In this document: positions 25,596 through 34,584 of the stretch, piece by piece
Layout of the letters: every line of letters starts with the position of its first letter
Position numbering within the stretch: the first letter of the stretch is position 1
Source of the DNA: Lachnospiraceae bacterium
GTDB taxonomy: Bacteria; Bacillota; Clostridia; Lachnospirales; Lachnospiraceae
Assembly (NCBI GenBank): GCA_022510745.1
Contig: JAFLSY010000003.1
Span: forward strand, 62,001 to 126,000
Length of the DNA stretch: 64,000 nucleotides
Direction of reading: 5' to 3'
Made by a program: the position numbers and the translations under genes
Notes under the pieces: model-generated
Databases searched by the model: none
What the model saw: only the letters and a program-made list of their open reading frames with translations
Told to the model about the DNA's origin: nothing

Positions 25596-28500
25596 TTATT
25601 TGTGCGTATTGGCGTAGAACGCTTCAATCTGCGCCTGTTCTGCACTCAAACCTTTTTCCTCCATCTGTACGATGGTCTTAAGTACCCTCTCGTAGTCATG
25701 GGGAATGATTTTCTTAAACTTGGGCAGATACTCTTCAAAATGATCCAGGATCAGTTTCCCTTTTTCGGAATTGGTGTACGCCACATGTTCCTTGATCATT
25801 TCCTTTAACTCCAGCACATCATATTTGGAGGTGATCTCGTAGGAAGACACCATTTCCTTATTCAGGCGCATATACAGATCGTTGCCTTCATCTAACACAT
25901 AAGCAATACCGCCGCTCATACCCGCGGCAAAGTTCTTTCCGGTGCGTCCTAAGACCACCACGCGTCCTCCGGTCATATATTCGCAGCCATGCTCGCCCAC
26001 GCCCTCTACAACCGCCAGCGCGCCTGAATTGCGGACGCAGAAACGTTCACCTGCCACACCGTTGATAAAGGCTTTTCCGCTGGTTGCACCATAGAGCGCC
26101 ACATTTCCGATAATAATATTCTCCTCGGCCCTAAACCGGCTTCCCTGAGGCGGATATACGATCAGCTTGCCGCCGGAGAGCCCTTTACCGAAGTAGTCGT
26201 TGCTGTCACCTGTCAGTTCCAGAGTAAGACCCTTGGGAATGAACGCGCCGAAGCTCTGTCCGCCCGCACCCTTACACAGTACGCGGTAGGTATCTTCCTC
26301 TAAGGTATCTCCGAACTTTTTGGTGATCTCGGAACCTAAGATGGTACCGAAAGCTCTGTCCGTATTGGATACATCCACCTCGATGCTGCGTTTCTGGCCT
26401 GCATTCATAGCTTTTGAGAGCTGCTTTATGAGCACTTTTTCATCCAGCGTATTTTCCAGATGGAAATCGTATACCTGCTTGCTGTCAAAGGTCACCTTCT
26501 GCTTCATGCCCTCGTAGGGATTGTTCAGAATCTGTCCCAGATCCACATGCTTCTGCAGTTCGGTCAAATTCTCTTTCACCTTTAACAGATCGGTACGGCC
26601 CACCAGTTCATCCACGGTTCGTACTCCCAGCTTCGCCATGTATTCCCGCAGCTCCTGTGCAATGAACTTCATGAAATTCATGACGTATTCCGGCTTGCCT
26701 TTAAAATTCTTTCTAAGCTCCGGATTCTGGGTAGCCACGCCCACCGGACAGGTATCCAGATTGCAGACTCTCATCATCACGCAGCCCATGGTTACAAGAG
26801 GAGCTGTTGCAAAGCCAAATTCTTCCGCGCCCAGAATGGCCGCGATCGCCACATCCCGGCCGCTCATCAGCTTTCCGTCTGTCTCAATCCGCACCTTATT
26901 TCTCAAACCGTTCATGATCAAGGTCTGGTGGGTTTCCGCCAGCCCCAATTCCCAAGGAAGCCCCGCATTGTGGATGGAACTTCTGGGTGCCGCGCCGGTA
27001 CCGCCGTCATAGCCGGATACCAGCACCACCTGTGCGCCGGCCTTGGCCACACCTGCGGCGACCGTACCTACACCGGCTTCGGATACCAGTTTCACGGAGA
27101 TGCGGGCATCCTTGTTGGCATTTTTGAGATCGTAGATCAACTGCGCTAAATCTTCTATAGAATAAATATCATGATGGGGCGGAGGGGAAATCAGCCCCAC
27201 GCCGGGCGTGGAGTGACGAGTCTTGGCAATCCAAGGATATACCTTACCTCCCGGCAGATGTCCGCCCTCGCCGGGCTTTGCGCCCTGAGCCATCTTAATC
27301 TGAATTTCCTTTGCGCTCACCAGATAACGGCTGGTAACACCGAATCGTCCGCTGGCCACCTGCTTGATCGCGGAACAGCGGTCCACGCCGTCAGGTCCTA
27401 CCGTCATACGCTCCAGGTCCTCGCCGCCCTCTCCGGAATTACTTTTCCCGTGGAGTCTGTTCATGGCAATGGCCATGGTTTCATGCGCCTCCTTGGAAAT
27501 GGAACCGTAGGACATGGCACCTGTCTTAAAACGGGTCACAATCTCTTCCACACTCTCCACTTCTTCGATGGGTACAGCTTTTTTCGGATAGTTAAAGTCC
27601 ATTAAACCGCGGAGATTCCGCACGGAATTCTCATCATTGACTAAAGCGGTGTACTGTTTAAACAGCCCATAGTCCCCCCGTCTGGTGGATTCCTGCAGCA
27701 AGTGAATGGTCGCGGGATTATAGAGATGCTCATCCGCACCGCTGCGCATCTTATGATGCCCCGGACTGTCTAACGTCAGATCGCTTGCCAGTCCCAGCGG
27801 ATCAAATGCCTGAGAATGCAGCTCATCCACCTGTTTTTCAATGTCCTTGATGGTAACGCCGCCCACTCTGCAGACCGTATTGGTGAAATACTTGTTGATG
27901 ACTTCCTTATCGATACCGATGGCCTCAAAAATCTGGGAACCCTGATAGGACTGGATGGTACTGATACCCATTTTGGAGGCTATCTTGACAATACCGTGCA
28001 GCACTGCACTGTTATAATCGTCCACAGCGGCATAGTAGTCCTTATCCAGCATATGGTTGTCGATCAATTCCTTGATGGATTCCTGGGCCAGATAGGGATT
28101 GATGGCACAGGCACCATAACCTAAAAGGGTCGCAAAATGATGCACCTCTCTGGGTTCTCCGGATTCCAAAATCAGCGCTACTCTGGTCCTTTTCTTGGTA
28201 CGCACCAGATACTGGTTTAGGGCGGATACCGCAAGCAGGGAGGGAATTGCTACGTGGTTTTCATCCACTCCCCTGTCGGAGAGGATCAGCATATTGATAC
28301 CGTCCCTGTAAGCTCTGTCCACTTCCACGAACAGTCGGTCAATGGCCCTCTCCAAGCTGGTGTTCTTATAATAAGTGATCGGAATCACCTCTACCTTGAA
28401 GCCCTCCGCCTTCATATTCTTAATTTTCATGATATCCGTATTGGTCAGAATCGGATTGTTTACTTTCAATACTTTGCAGTTCTCCGGAATCTCCTCCAAC

Positions 28501-30143
28501 ACATTACCTTCCTGCCCCACATAGACGGTGGTGGAGGTCACAACTTCCTCTCTGATCGCGTCAATGGGCGGATTGGTAACCTGCGCAAACAACTGCTTAA
28601 AATAATGGAATAGGGGATGATGGCTCTTGCTTAAAACAGGCAGGGGCGTATCCACACCCATTGCCGCGATGGCTTCTCCCCCGTTCTTTGCCATGGGCAG
28701 AATGCTCTGCTTTAAGTCGTCGTAGGTATAGCCGAAAGCCTTCTGCATCCGCTGCCTTTCCTCATAGGAAAACTCCGGCACGCGCAGATTGGGAATCTTT
28801 AAATCCTTTAACTCCACCAGATTGCTGTCCAGCCATTCACCGTAGGGCCGGGAGGAAGCATAGCGCTCCTTCAATTCTTCATCGTCGATCACCCTGCCCT
28901 GCACCGTATCCACCAAGAGCATTTTGCCGGGACGGAGTCTTTCCTTTAATACGATCTTGGTAGGATCGATATCCAATACGCCCACCTCGGAAGAAAGGAT
29001 CAGCTGCTCATCTTCCGTGATCAGATAGCGGGAAGGACGCAGACCGTTTCGGTCTAGCACCGCCCCCATGATATCGCCGTCGGAGAACATGATGGAAGCG
29101 GGACCGTCCCAGGGCTCCATCATGGTCGCATAATACTGATAAAAATCCTTCTTGGTCTTGCTCATGGTCTTGTTGTTTGCCCAGGGCTCCGGAATGGTGA
29201 TCATGACCGCAAGGGGCAGATCCATACCGCTCATGACCAAAAATTCCAGCGTATTGTCAAGCATGGCAGAATCGGAACCCGTCTTATTGATAGCGGGCAG
29301 CACCTTGTGCATCTGCCCGGAAAGATGCTCGGACTCCATATTCTCTTCTCTTGCTAACATCTTGTCCGCATTGCCGCGGATGGTGTTGATCTCTCCGTTA
29401 TGTACAATGAATCGGTTCGGGTGCGCTCTCTCCCAGCTGGGATTGGTATTGGTCGAGAAACGGGAATGCACAATGGCGATGGCTGACTCGTAGTCCTCAC
29501 TCTGTAAATCCGCAAAAAAAGTACGCAGCTGATCAACCAGAAACATTCCTTTATATACAATGGTTCTGCTGGAAAGGGATACCACATAGGTATCGTCAGT
29601 GGACTGCTCAAATACTCTTCTGGCAATGTAGAGCTTGCGGTCAAACTCCAGTCCTTTTTCCACACCTGCGGGCTTTTTTACAAAAGCCTGCATGATACAG
29701 GGCATACACTCCAAAGCCTTATGTCCCAGCACCTCGGGATAGATGGTTACCTCCCTCCATCCTAAAAACTCCAGCCCCTCTTTTTCCACGATGATTTCAA
29801 ACATCTTTTTGGCCTGATTTCTGCGCAGTTCCTCCTGCGGGAAGAAAAACATGCCTACGCCGTATTCTCTCTCATCTCCTAAAGAAATCCCCAGAGCTTT
29901 GGTTACCCGCACAAAAAACTTATGGGGTACCTGCGTCAGGATACCTACACCATCTCCGGTCTTGCCTTCCGCATCCTTTCCTGCCCTGTGCTCTAAATTC
30001 TCCACAATCTTCAAGGCATTTTCCACCGTAATATGGCTTTTCTGCCCCTTGATGTTGACGCAGGCGCCGATGCCGCAGTTATCATGCTCAAAGACTTCCC
30101 GATACAGCGGTGCTTTGGGAATTGTATTTTTTACATCAAACAT
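25596..30143 (-). CDS. gltB: Glutamate synthase, large (alpha) subunit
   Basis: At 1515 residues this is a full-length GltB: glutamine amidotransferase class II domain at the N-terminus (probable nucleophile C23 in HDNCGIGACV after removal of a 22-residue propeptide), a central domain, an FMN-binding synthase domain (GAKPGEGGHLPGGKVYPWIAKTRHS, SGYDGGTGAAPRSSI), the 3Fe-4S cysteines CNLDTCPVG, and a C-terminal glycine-rich GXGXG beta-helix domain. With GltD it makes two glutamates from glutamine and 2-oxoglutarate. AAGGAG lies 7 bases before the ATG. Its leader contains a terminator-like hairpin starting close to the predicted transcription start. Confidence 0.98.
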   Translation of the reverse strand: MFDVKNTIPKAPLYREVFEHDNCGIGACVNIKGQKSHITVENALKIVENLEHRAGKDAEGKTGDGVGILTQVPHKFFVRVTKALGISLGDEREYGVGMFFFPQEELRRNQAKKMFEIIVEKEGLEFLGWREVTIYPEVLGHKALECMPCIMQAFVKKPAGVEKGLEFDRKLYIARRVFEQSTDDTYVVSLSSRTIVYKGMFLVDQLRTFFADLQSEDYESAIAIVHSRFSTNTNPSWERAHPNRFIVHNGEINTIRGNADKMLAREENMESEHLSGQMHKVLPAINKTGSDSAMLDNTLEFLVMSGMDLPLAVMITIPEPWANNKTMSKTKKDFYQYYATMMEPWDGPASIMFSDGDIMGAVLDRNGLRPSRYLITEDEQLILSSEVGVLDIDPTKIVLKERLRPGKMLLVDTVQGRVIDDEELKERYASSRPYGEWLDSNLVELKDLKIPNLRVPEFSYEERQRMQKAFGYTYDDLKQSILPMAKNGGEAIAAMGVDTPLPVLSKSHHPLFHYFKQLFAQVTNPPIDAIREEVVTSTTVYVGQEGNVLEEIPENCKVLKVNNPILTNTDIMKIKNMKAEGFKVEVIPITYYKNTSLERAIDRLFVEVDRAYRDGINMLILSDRGVDENHVAIPSLLAVSALNQYLVRTKKRTRVALILESGEPREVHHFATLLGYGACAINPYLAQESIKELIDNHMLDKDYYAAVDDYNSAVLHGIVKIASKMGISTIQSYQGSQIFEAIGIDKEVINKYFTNTVCRVGGVTIKDIEKQVDELHSQAFDPLGLASDLTLDSPGHHKMRSGADEHLYNPATIHLLQESTRRGDYGLFKQYTALVNDENSVRNLRGLMDFNYPKKAVPIEEVESVEEIVTRFKTGAMSYGSISKEAHETMAIAMNRLHGKSNSGEGGEDLERMTVGPDGVDRCSAIKQVASGRFGVTSRYLVSAKEIQIKMAQGAKPGEGGHLPGGKVYPWIAKTRHSTPGVGLISPPPHHDIYSIEDLAQLIYDLKNANKDARISVKLVSEAGVGTVAAGVAKAGAQVVLVSGYDGGTGAAPRSSIHNAGLPWELGLAETHQTLIMNGLRNKVRIETDGKLMSGRDVAIAAILGAEEFGFATAPLVTMGCVMMRVCNLDTCPVGVATQNPELRKNFKGKPEYVMNFMKFIAQELREYMAKLGVRTVDELVGRTDLLKVKENLTELQKHVDLGQILNNPYEGMKQKVTFDSKQVYDFHLENTLDEKVLIKQLSKAMNAGQKRSIEVDVSNTDRAFGTILGSEITKKFGDTLEEDTYRVLCKGAGGQSFGAFIPKGLTLELTGDSNDYFGKGLSGGKLIVYPPQGSRFRAEENIIIGNVALYGATSGKAFINGVAGERFCVRNSGALAVVEGVGEHGCEYMTGGRVVVLGRTGKNFAAGMSGGIAYVLDEGNDLYMRLNKEMVSSYEITSKYDVLELKEMIKEHVAYTNSEKGKLILDHFEEYLPKFKKIIPHDYERVLKTIVQMEEKGLSAEQAQIEAFYANTHK

Positions 30144-30166
30144 GGGTTAACTCCTTTCCATCCAAT

Positions 30167-30284
30167 AAAAAAGTCGCAAGGATCCCATAATAGGGTCGCT
30201 CCTTTGCGACTTTAATACACTATACACCTTTCCGATTTTGTTGTAAATAGTTTTTTTCTTTTAATTGTCTGACTATTCGACAAT
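30167..30284 (-). promoter_or_regulatory. gltB promoter and hairpin leader
   Basis: On the minus strand TTTACA (30242-30247) and TATAGT (30219-30224) are 17 bases apart. The transcript would begin near 30213 and at once enter a strong stem: AAAGTCGCAA-a-GGA (30200-30213) with TCCTTGCGACTTT (30170-30182), followed by six T (30167-30172). The first arm can also fold alone as GTCGC-AAAGGA-GCGAC. Upstream of -35, ATTGTC/GACAAT arms (30264-30284) form a possible operator. The hairpin ends about 25 bases before the ATG. This looks like a transcription attenuator with a competing small stem. Confidence 0.7.
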
Positions 30285-30384
30285 TTCATTTTTTCTCTTT
30301 ATTTGTTTGTTGATTCGCTTTATTTTCTGTACAATTCCCTGTTTTTAACACATTTTGAGCCTTAAAGCAGTGATATGTGGTATA

Positions 30385-30413
30385 TTGAATTACTTGCAGC
30401 AATTTGCTATAAT
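30385..30413 (+). promoter_or_regulatory. Promoter of the SDR gene
   Basis: TTGAAT (30385-30390), 17 bases, TATAAT (30408-30413), with TG one base before the -10 (extended -10). The start codon is 86 bases downstream. Confidence 0.65.
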
Positions 30414-30498
30414 CAAGTCAGTCGCCAAAATGCGACTATATTTTATCATAATGAGGTATGGCAAAATGGTTTGTATAGCCTCGGAAAGAAGGTATTGT

Positions 30499-31245
30499 AT
30501 GATTCTACAGAATAAAATAGCGATTGTTACCGGCGGCAGCCGAGGTATTGGTCTGGCTGTGGTTGAGACTTTTTTACAGGAAGGCGCCACCGTGGTTTTA
30601 TGCGCCAGCCGTCAGGAGACCGCGGAACAGGCGGTTACCCAGATCAAGGAAAAAGATCCGGATGCCAAGGTAGAGGGTATCTGGCCGAATTTGTCTGATT
30701 ATGCGGACGTGAAAGCTGCTTTTGATAAGGTGGCGGAGAAATACGGCCGCATCGATATTCTGGTCAACAACGCCGGCATTTCTGAGAATACGCCGTTTGC
30801 CGATTATACAGAAGAAGTATTTGACCGCGTGATGGACTTAAACGTCAAGGGCGTATATAACTGCTCCAAAGCGGCATCCGATTGGATGGTCAAACAGGGC
30901 AGCGGCTCCATCTTGAATACTTCTTCCATGGTCAGCCGTTACGGCCAGCCGGCAGGTATCGCCTATCCGACTTCCAAGTTTGCAGTCAACGGCTTTACAC
31001 TGTCTCTGGCCCGTGAGCTTGCGCCCAAAGGCGTGCGCGTAAACGCTGTTGCCCCCGGCATTACCGAGACGGATATGGTCAAAGCCCTGCCCAAACAGGT
31101 CATTGAGCCGATGATCAATTCCATCCCGCTGCGCCGGATCGGCAAGCCGGAAGACATTGCCAACGCGCTGGTGTTCCTGGCTTCCGATAAAGCCAGCTAT
31201 ATCACCGGCGTAGTGCTGAGTGTTGATGGCCTGGCCCGCTCATAA
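30499..31245 (+). CDS. Short-chain dehydrogenase/reductase (FabG- or hydroxysteroid-dehydrogenase-like)
   Basis: The 248-residue classical SDR has the NAD(P) motif TGGSRGIG (about 12-19), NNAG (about 88-91), the catalytic serine in NTSSMVS, YPTSK with the Tyr-Lys pair, and the C-terminal VAPGITETDM. It resembles 3-oxoacyl-ACP reductases and equally the BaiA-type 3-alpha-hydroxysteroid dehydrogenases of gut Clostridia (similar start, NPxL-like middle and SVDG end). No fatty-acid or bile-acid genes are near, so the substrate is not settled. The ATG has AGAAGG 6 bases upstream; longer frames reading back into the promoter were rejected. The gene is alone, on the opposite strand to its neighbours, and seems somewhat G+C-richer. 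Confidence 0.9.
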   Translation: MILQNKIAIVTGGSRGIGLAVVETFLQEGATVVLCASRQETAEQAVTQIKEKDPDAKVEGIWPNLSDYADVKAAFDKVAEKYGRIDILVNNAGISENTPFADYTEEVFDRVMDLNVKGVYNCSKAASDWMVKQGSGSILNTSSMVSRYGQPAGIAYPTSKFAVNGFTLSLARELAPKGVRVNAVAPGITETDMVKALPKQVIEPMINSIPLRRIGKPEDIANALVFLASDKASYITGVVLSVDGLARS

Positions 31246-31257
31246 GAAGACAAAAAG

Positions 31258-31302
31258 AAAAAACGCCATGCAATCGTATCATCTTTTGCATAGCGTTTTT
31301 TT
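31258..31302 (+). terminator. Bidirectional terminator after the SDR gene
   Basis: AACGC-c-ATGCA / TGCAT-a-GCGTT arms with a 14-base loop, followed by seven T on the plus strand and at least six T on the minus strand, where the HAD-CPBP gene ends. Confidence 0.87.
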
Positions 31303-31311
31303 CATACAACT

Positions 31312-32865
31312 TTACTGTTTTGGCTCGCTGTCCCCAGACTCCATCTTAGGATTCCTCATCTGCCAGCATACCGCAAAACCGCCCACGCCGATAGCCAGCA
31401 AGAGAATGCACTGCCACCACTGCGGCACAAAGTCTGTACGCATGGTCCACACCGTCAGCACATATGCTGAAATATTGCTGATGGCATGGGCGATCACCGG
31501 CACGTGGAAACGGCCGAAACATTCATAAAAGTAAGCGATGATACAGCCCATGAAAAAGGCATAGCTGCCCTGTACCAGATTCTGGTGGTAAATACCGAAG
31601 CACAGCGCCGAGAGTGCAATGGCCGGAAGATAAGTCATATATTTCTTCATTCGGTTGTAGAGTACGCCCCTAAACATCAACTCTTCCGCTACCGGCACTA
31701 ACAGTCCGTTTAAAAGCAGTCCCACCGGTATCGCTGCCGCATACTGCATCTCGCTGGTCTGCTGATAGGATGCGGAATTGTAAGTAATACGCAGCAGATC
31801 ATAAAGAAAATTCAGCCCCAGCGCTATGCCCAGTGTACCAACTGCCATACAGGCATAGGCAAGAGGCGTTTTTAACAGGGCGTGGCGCAGCGTCAGCGCC
31901 TCTTTTGCTTTTCCCAGTTCCTCTTTTGCAAAGAACTTCCATGTCACTATACCTGCAGTCAAAAAGGCCAGTCCACTCATCAGGGCGACACCGTTGCCCG
32001 TAATGCCTTCCGGTTCTCCCATTTCATTAAAGTATATCATAGCGCTCACCGCACTTGCCGGGAGATTGACAGCCATGTAATTCAAGATAAAGTAACCGAT
32101 ATTGGCGCCTATTTCACGCACAAAATAATAGATCAAAACCGGTACAAGCACGTATAAAGCCTTGGATAAGGGTGGCTCCGCCGCCGTTTTCTCCGTTCCC
32201 CTAAGCAGCAGCTTCTCTAACTCTGCCACACTTCTGACAATATAGTCCGGCTTGGCTATTTTCAACTCATCCATGGGTCCGTAACCGTAGGTTACCGCCA
32301 CACTTACGACACCTTCGTCCTTAGCGCCTTTTACATCGAACTTTCTGTCTCCCACCATGAGGGTATTCTGCTTTTTCTTCTCTATGTCCTCTGCATCTTC
32401 TCCGTATAGCTGACGGAGAGCCTCCGCTACTACCTCCGCTTTATCCGTGCGGCGGCCGTCCAATTCGCTGCCCACCACCACGTCAAAATACCGCCGGATA
32501 TCAAAATGCTCCAGAATTCTCTCTACAAAGACCGTGGGCTTGCTGGAAGCAACGGCCAGTTTCTTTTTATTTCCCTTCAGTTTTCGGATCAGTTCGGGAA
32601 TGCCTTCATAAATCTCATTTTCAAATATACCCGTATCTTTAAAACGCTCCCGGTATTTCTCCACGGCAGTCTCTGCTTTTTCTTCATCAAAATCGTAGAA
32701 TTCCATGAAGCTGTCCTTTAAGGGCGGTCCGATAAAGGGCGTCAGCTTGTTGGGATCCGATTCCTCAATACCGAAAGAAGCCAATGCGTACTGCACGCAA
32801 GTCGTAATCCCTACCTTAGGGTCAGTCAATGTACCGTCCAAATCAAACAGTATATAATCGTTCAT
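31312..32865 (-). CDS. Fusion of a HAD phosphatase and a CPBP intramembrane protease
   Basis: The 517-residue protein has two parts. Residues 1-215 are a phosphoglycolate-phosphatase-like HAD: FDLDGTLTD (D8, D10), a cap domain, ASSKPT, and MVGDRKFDVKGA. From about 235 to 500 it is a multi-span CPBP (Abi/CAAX-like) protease domain with EELMFRG (E394, E395, R399), FGIYH (H427) and HAISN (H460, N464), all expected active-site residues. Both halves look active. No frameshift is seen across the joint near 220-235. It starts 17 bases downstream of the MATE gene, in the same direction. The role of the combination is unknown. Confidence 0.9.
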   Translation of the reverse strand: MNDYILFDLDGTLTDPKVGITTCVQYALASFGIEESDPNKLTPFIGPPLKDSFMEFYDFDEEKAETAVEKYRERFKDTGIFENEIYEGIPELIRKLKGNKKKLAVASSKPTVFVERILEHFDIRRYFDVVVGSELDGRRTDKAEVVAEALRQLYGEDAEDIEKKKQNTLMVGDRKFDVKGAKDEGVVSVAVTYGYGPMDELKIAKPDYIVRSVAELEKLLLRGTEKTAAEPPLSKALYVLVPVLIYYFVREIGANIGYFILNYMAVNLPASAVSAMIYFNEMGEPEGITGNGVALMSGLAFLTAGIVTWKFFAKEELGKAKEALTLRHALLKTPLAYACMAVGTLGIALGLNFLYDLLRITYNSASYQQTSEMQYAAAIPVGLLLNGLLVPVAEELMFRGVLYNRMKKYMTYLPAIALSALCFGIYHQNLVQGSYAFFMGCIIAYFYECFGRFHVPVIAHAISNISAYVLTVWTMRTDFVPQWWQCILLLAIGVGGFAVCWQMRNPKMESGDSEPKQ

Positions 32866-32882
32866 AGTTCACTTACCTTTCT

Positions 32883-34247
32883 CTATATCTCAATTTTTGT
32901 CCATTTCCCCGATTGAAACCGCCACTGGGTCAGAATCAGCCTGCACATCTGATCACAGGTGGTACCCAGCCAAATACCGATCACGCCCAACTGCAGTCCG
33001 TAGGCAAAGAAATAGGAAGCAAGCGGGCGGATACAGGTGACACTGACGGTGGAAGCAATCGTGGTAAACCGTACATCCCCCGCACCCCGCAGACATCCCA
33101 TATAGATGACCTGGGCCACCTGCATGAGCACAATAAATACCATGACCCGCATGATCTGTACACCGATCTGCACCGTTTCCGTCTCCGTAAAGTAAAGGCT
33201 GTAAAACCATTCTCCCAACAGCAGATAAAGGACTGAGAGCAGCACGGAAATCAGATTGCCGATGCGCTGGCAGATCGTGCCGTATCTTTTTGCAATATCC
33301 GCCTTCTTCTGCCCCAGACTCTGTCCGATCAGCGTTACCGCCGCAACCTGCATGCCGTCCCCGAAGGAGAAGGATAGGGACATCACGTTCATTCCCACCT
33401 GATGAGCCGCAAAGGCTCTGGTTCCCAGCTTGGCCGCCATGACCGATACGGACATAAAGCCGACCCGCAGCAGGATCTGTTCCACAAATACATTGGAAGC
33501 TAAATGAAAAATCTGCATAAAGGAATCAAACGCGGGCCGAAGCTTCTTTTCGAAAATATAGTATATACTAAGAAATCCGTCTTTCTTAAACAGAGAGCGT
33601 ATACTCATAATACAGGCCACCGCCGTGCCGATAACGGTAGCAATGGCCGCGCCCCGAATCCCCAGTGCAGGAAATCCAAAATGCCCTTCTATGAGTAAAT
33701 AGTTTAGAAAAATATTTACCAGATTGGAGGTCAGATTCGTCTTCATGGCAATGGGCGTATTGCCGGTTCCCCGCTGCGCAGCATTGATCACTAAGGAAAT
33801 GATATTGAATATCATACAGCCCATGATGATCCGAAAATAGAGTACCGCGCTTGCATGGGTATCGCTTTCCGAGCCTGAGAGCCGGATAATGGGATCCGCA
33901 AACAGCACACACAGGATACTGACTATAATGCCTGCCAAAACTGTAAAAAGAACGGCTGTTATCAATATCTTCCCAGCTCCGTTCTTATCACCTTCGCCCC
34001 GCCTTCTGGCTACCAGAGCGGAAACAGCTACATTGTTCGCAATAAACAACGCCAGCCCGATAAACTTCGGCTGGGTAGTCAGTCCTACCGCCGCCACGGC
34101 ATATTCTCCCAAGCGGCTAACCATCATGGAGTCCACCATACCCACAAAGGCCACAAAAAAAGACTCCAGTACCGCAGGCCAGGCCACCTGTACCGTTTTC
34201 CCAATCAGCTCTTTATTTGCCGCAAACCATTTTTTCAAAAATCCCAT
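32883..34247 (-). CDS. MATE-family efflux transporter
   Basis: About 454 residues with twelve membrane spans. The two MATE halves are visible: WPAVLESFFVAFVGMVDSMMVSRLGEYAVAAVGLTTQP at the start and RVGFMSVSVMAAKLGTRAFAAHQVGMN at about 275-305, with the linker AAQRGTGNTPIAMKTNL. It should export drugs or metabolites against Na+ or H+. The start at 34247 (GGTGA site) gives MGFLKKWFAAN; an ATG seven codons upstream has no good ribosome site but cannot be excluded. It may form an operon with the HAD-CPBP gene. Confidence 0.93.
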   Translation of the reverse strand: MGFLKKWFAANKELIGKTVQVAWPAVLESFFVAFVGMVDSMMVSRLGEYAVAAVGLTTQPKFIGLALFIANNVAVSALVARRRGEGDKNGAGKILITAVLFTVLAGIIVSILCVLFADPIIRLSGSESDTHASAVLYFRIIMGCMIFNIISLVINAAQRGTGNTPIAMKTNLTSNLVNIFLNYLLIEGHFGFPALGIRGAAIATVIGTAVACIMSIRSLFKKDGFLSIYYIFEKKLRPAFDSFMQIFHLASNVFVEQILLRVGFMSVSVMAAKLGTRAFAAHQVGMNVMSLSFSFGDGMQVAAVTLIGQSLGQKKADIAKRYGTICQRIGNLISVLLSVLYLLLGEWFYSLYFTETETVQIGVQIMRVMVFIVLMQVAQVIYMGCLRGAGDVRFTTIASTVSVTCIRPLASYFFAYGLQLGVIGIWLGTTCDQMCRLILTQWRFQSGKWTKIEI

Positions 34248-34316
34248 GCTTCTCACCGGGAACCTCATTCCACTTTTCTCATCTGTTATCTCTTAGTGTA
34301 GCACAGAATATTTTCC

Positions 34317-34345
34317 TTGACAAACAAAAGAAATCCTCTTATAGT
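34317..34345 (+). promoter_or_regulatory. Promoter of the TPP-thiT unit
   Basis: TTGACA (34317-34322), 17 bases, TATAGT (34340-34345): near-consensus. The riboswitch begins 17 bases after the -10. Confidence 0.85.
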
Positions 34346-34361
34346 GATTACGAATTACATA

Positions 34362-34465
34362 CCATAATACTGCTAGGGGAGCACATTGCTGAGATTGCGT
34401 CTTCGGATGCTAACCCTCATCACCTGACCCGGATAATACCGGCGTAGGGAAGCAAATTATTATGG
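34362..34465 (+). ncRNA. TPP riboswitch (THI element)
   Basis: The conserved cores are all present: AGGGGAGC, GCTGAGATT (the pyrimidine-sensing CUGAGA), ACCCTCAT, CACCTGACCCGGATAATACCGG and GTAGGGAAGC, closed by a P1 stem CCATAATA / TATTATGG. Thiamine pyrophosphate binding should turn down the downstream transporter gene. Confidence 0.97.
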
Positions 34466-34553
34466 CCGCTTTGCGCACGGTTACATGGCAGAGTGCACGT
34501 TGTACAGACTGCATTGTATTTTGCCGGTTGCGGTCAGGATAATCCTTTGTGTC

Positions 34554-34583
34554 CCTCTTTGTCAGCAAACAAGGAGGTTTTTT
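34554..34583 (+). terminator. thiT expression platform hairpin
   Basis: CCTC-t-TTGT (34554-34562) pairs with ACAA-g-GAGG (34569-34577), followed by six T. The 3' arm is the thiT ribosome site AAGGAGG, so the stem can act as a terminator, hide the ribosome site, or both. It should form when TPP is bound. Confidence 0.7.
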
Positions 34584-34584
34584 C

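Noticed and set aside
30170..30213. gltB leader hairpin as the terminator of a plus-strand gene
   Set aside because: No plus-strand gene lies upstream of it, and the T-run follows on the minus strand within the gltB leader.
30355..30498. Longer N-terminus for the SDR
   Set aside because: Would run through the TTGAAT/TATAAT promoter; the ATG at 30499 has its own ribosome site and the family start.
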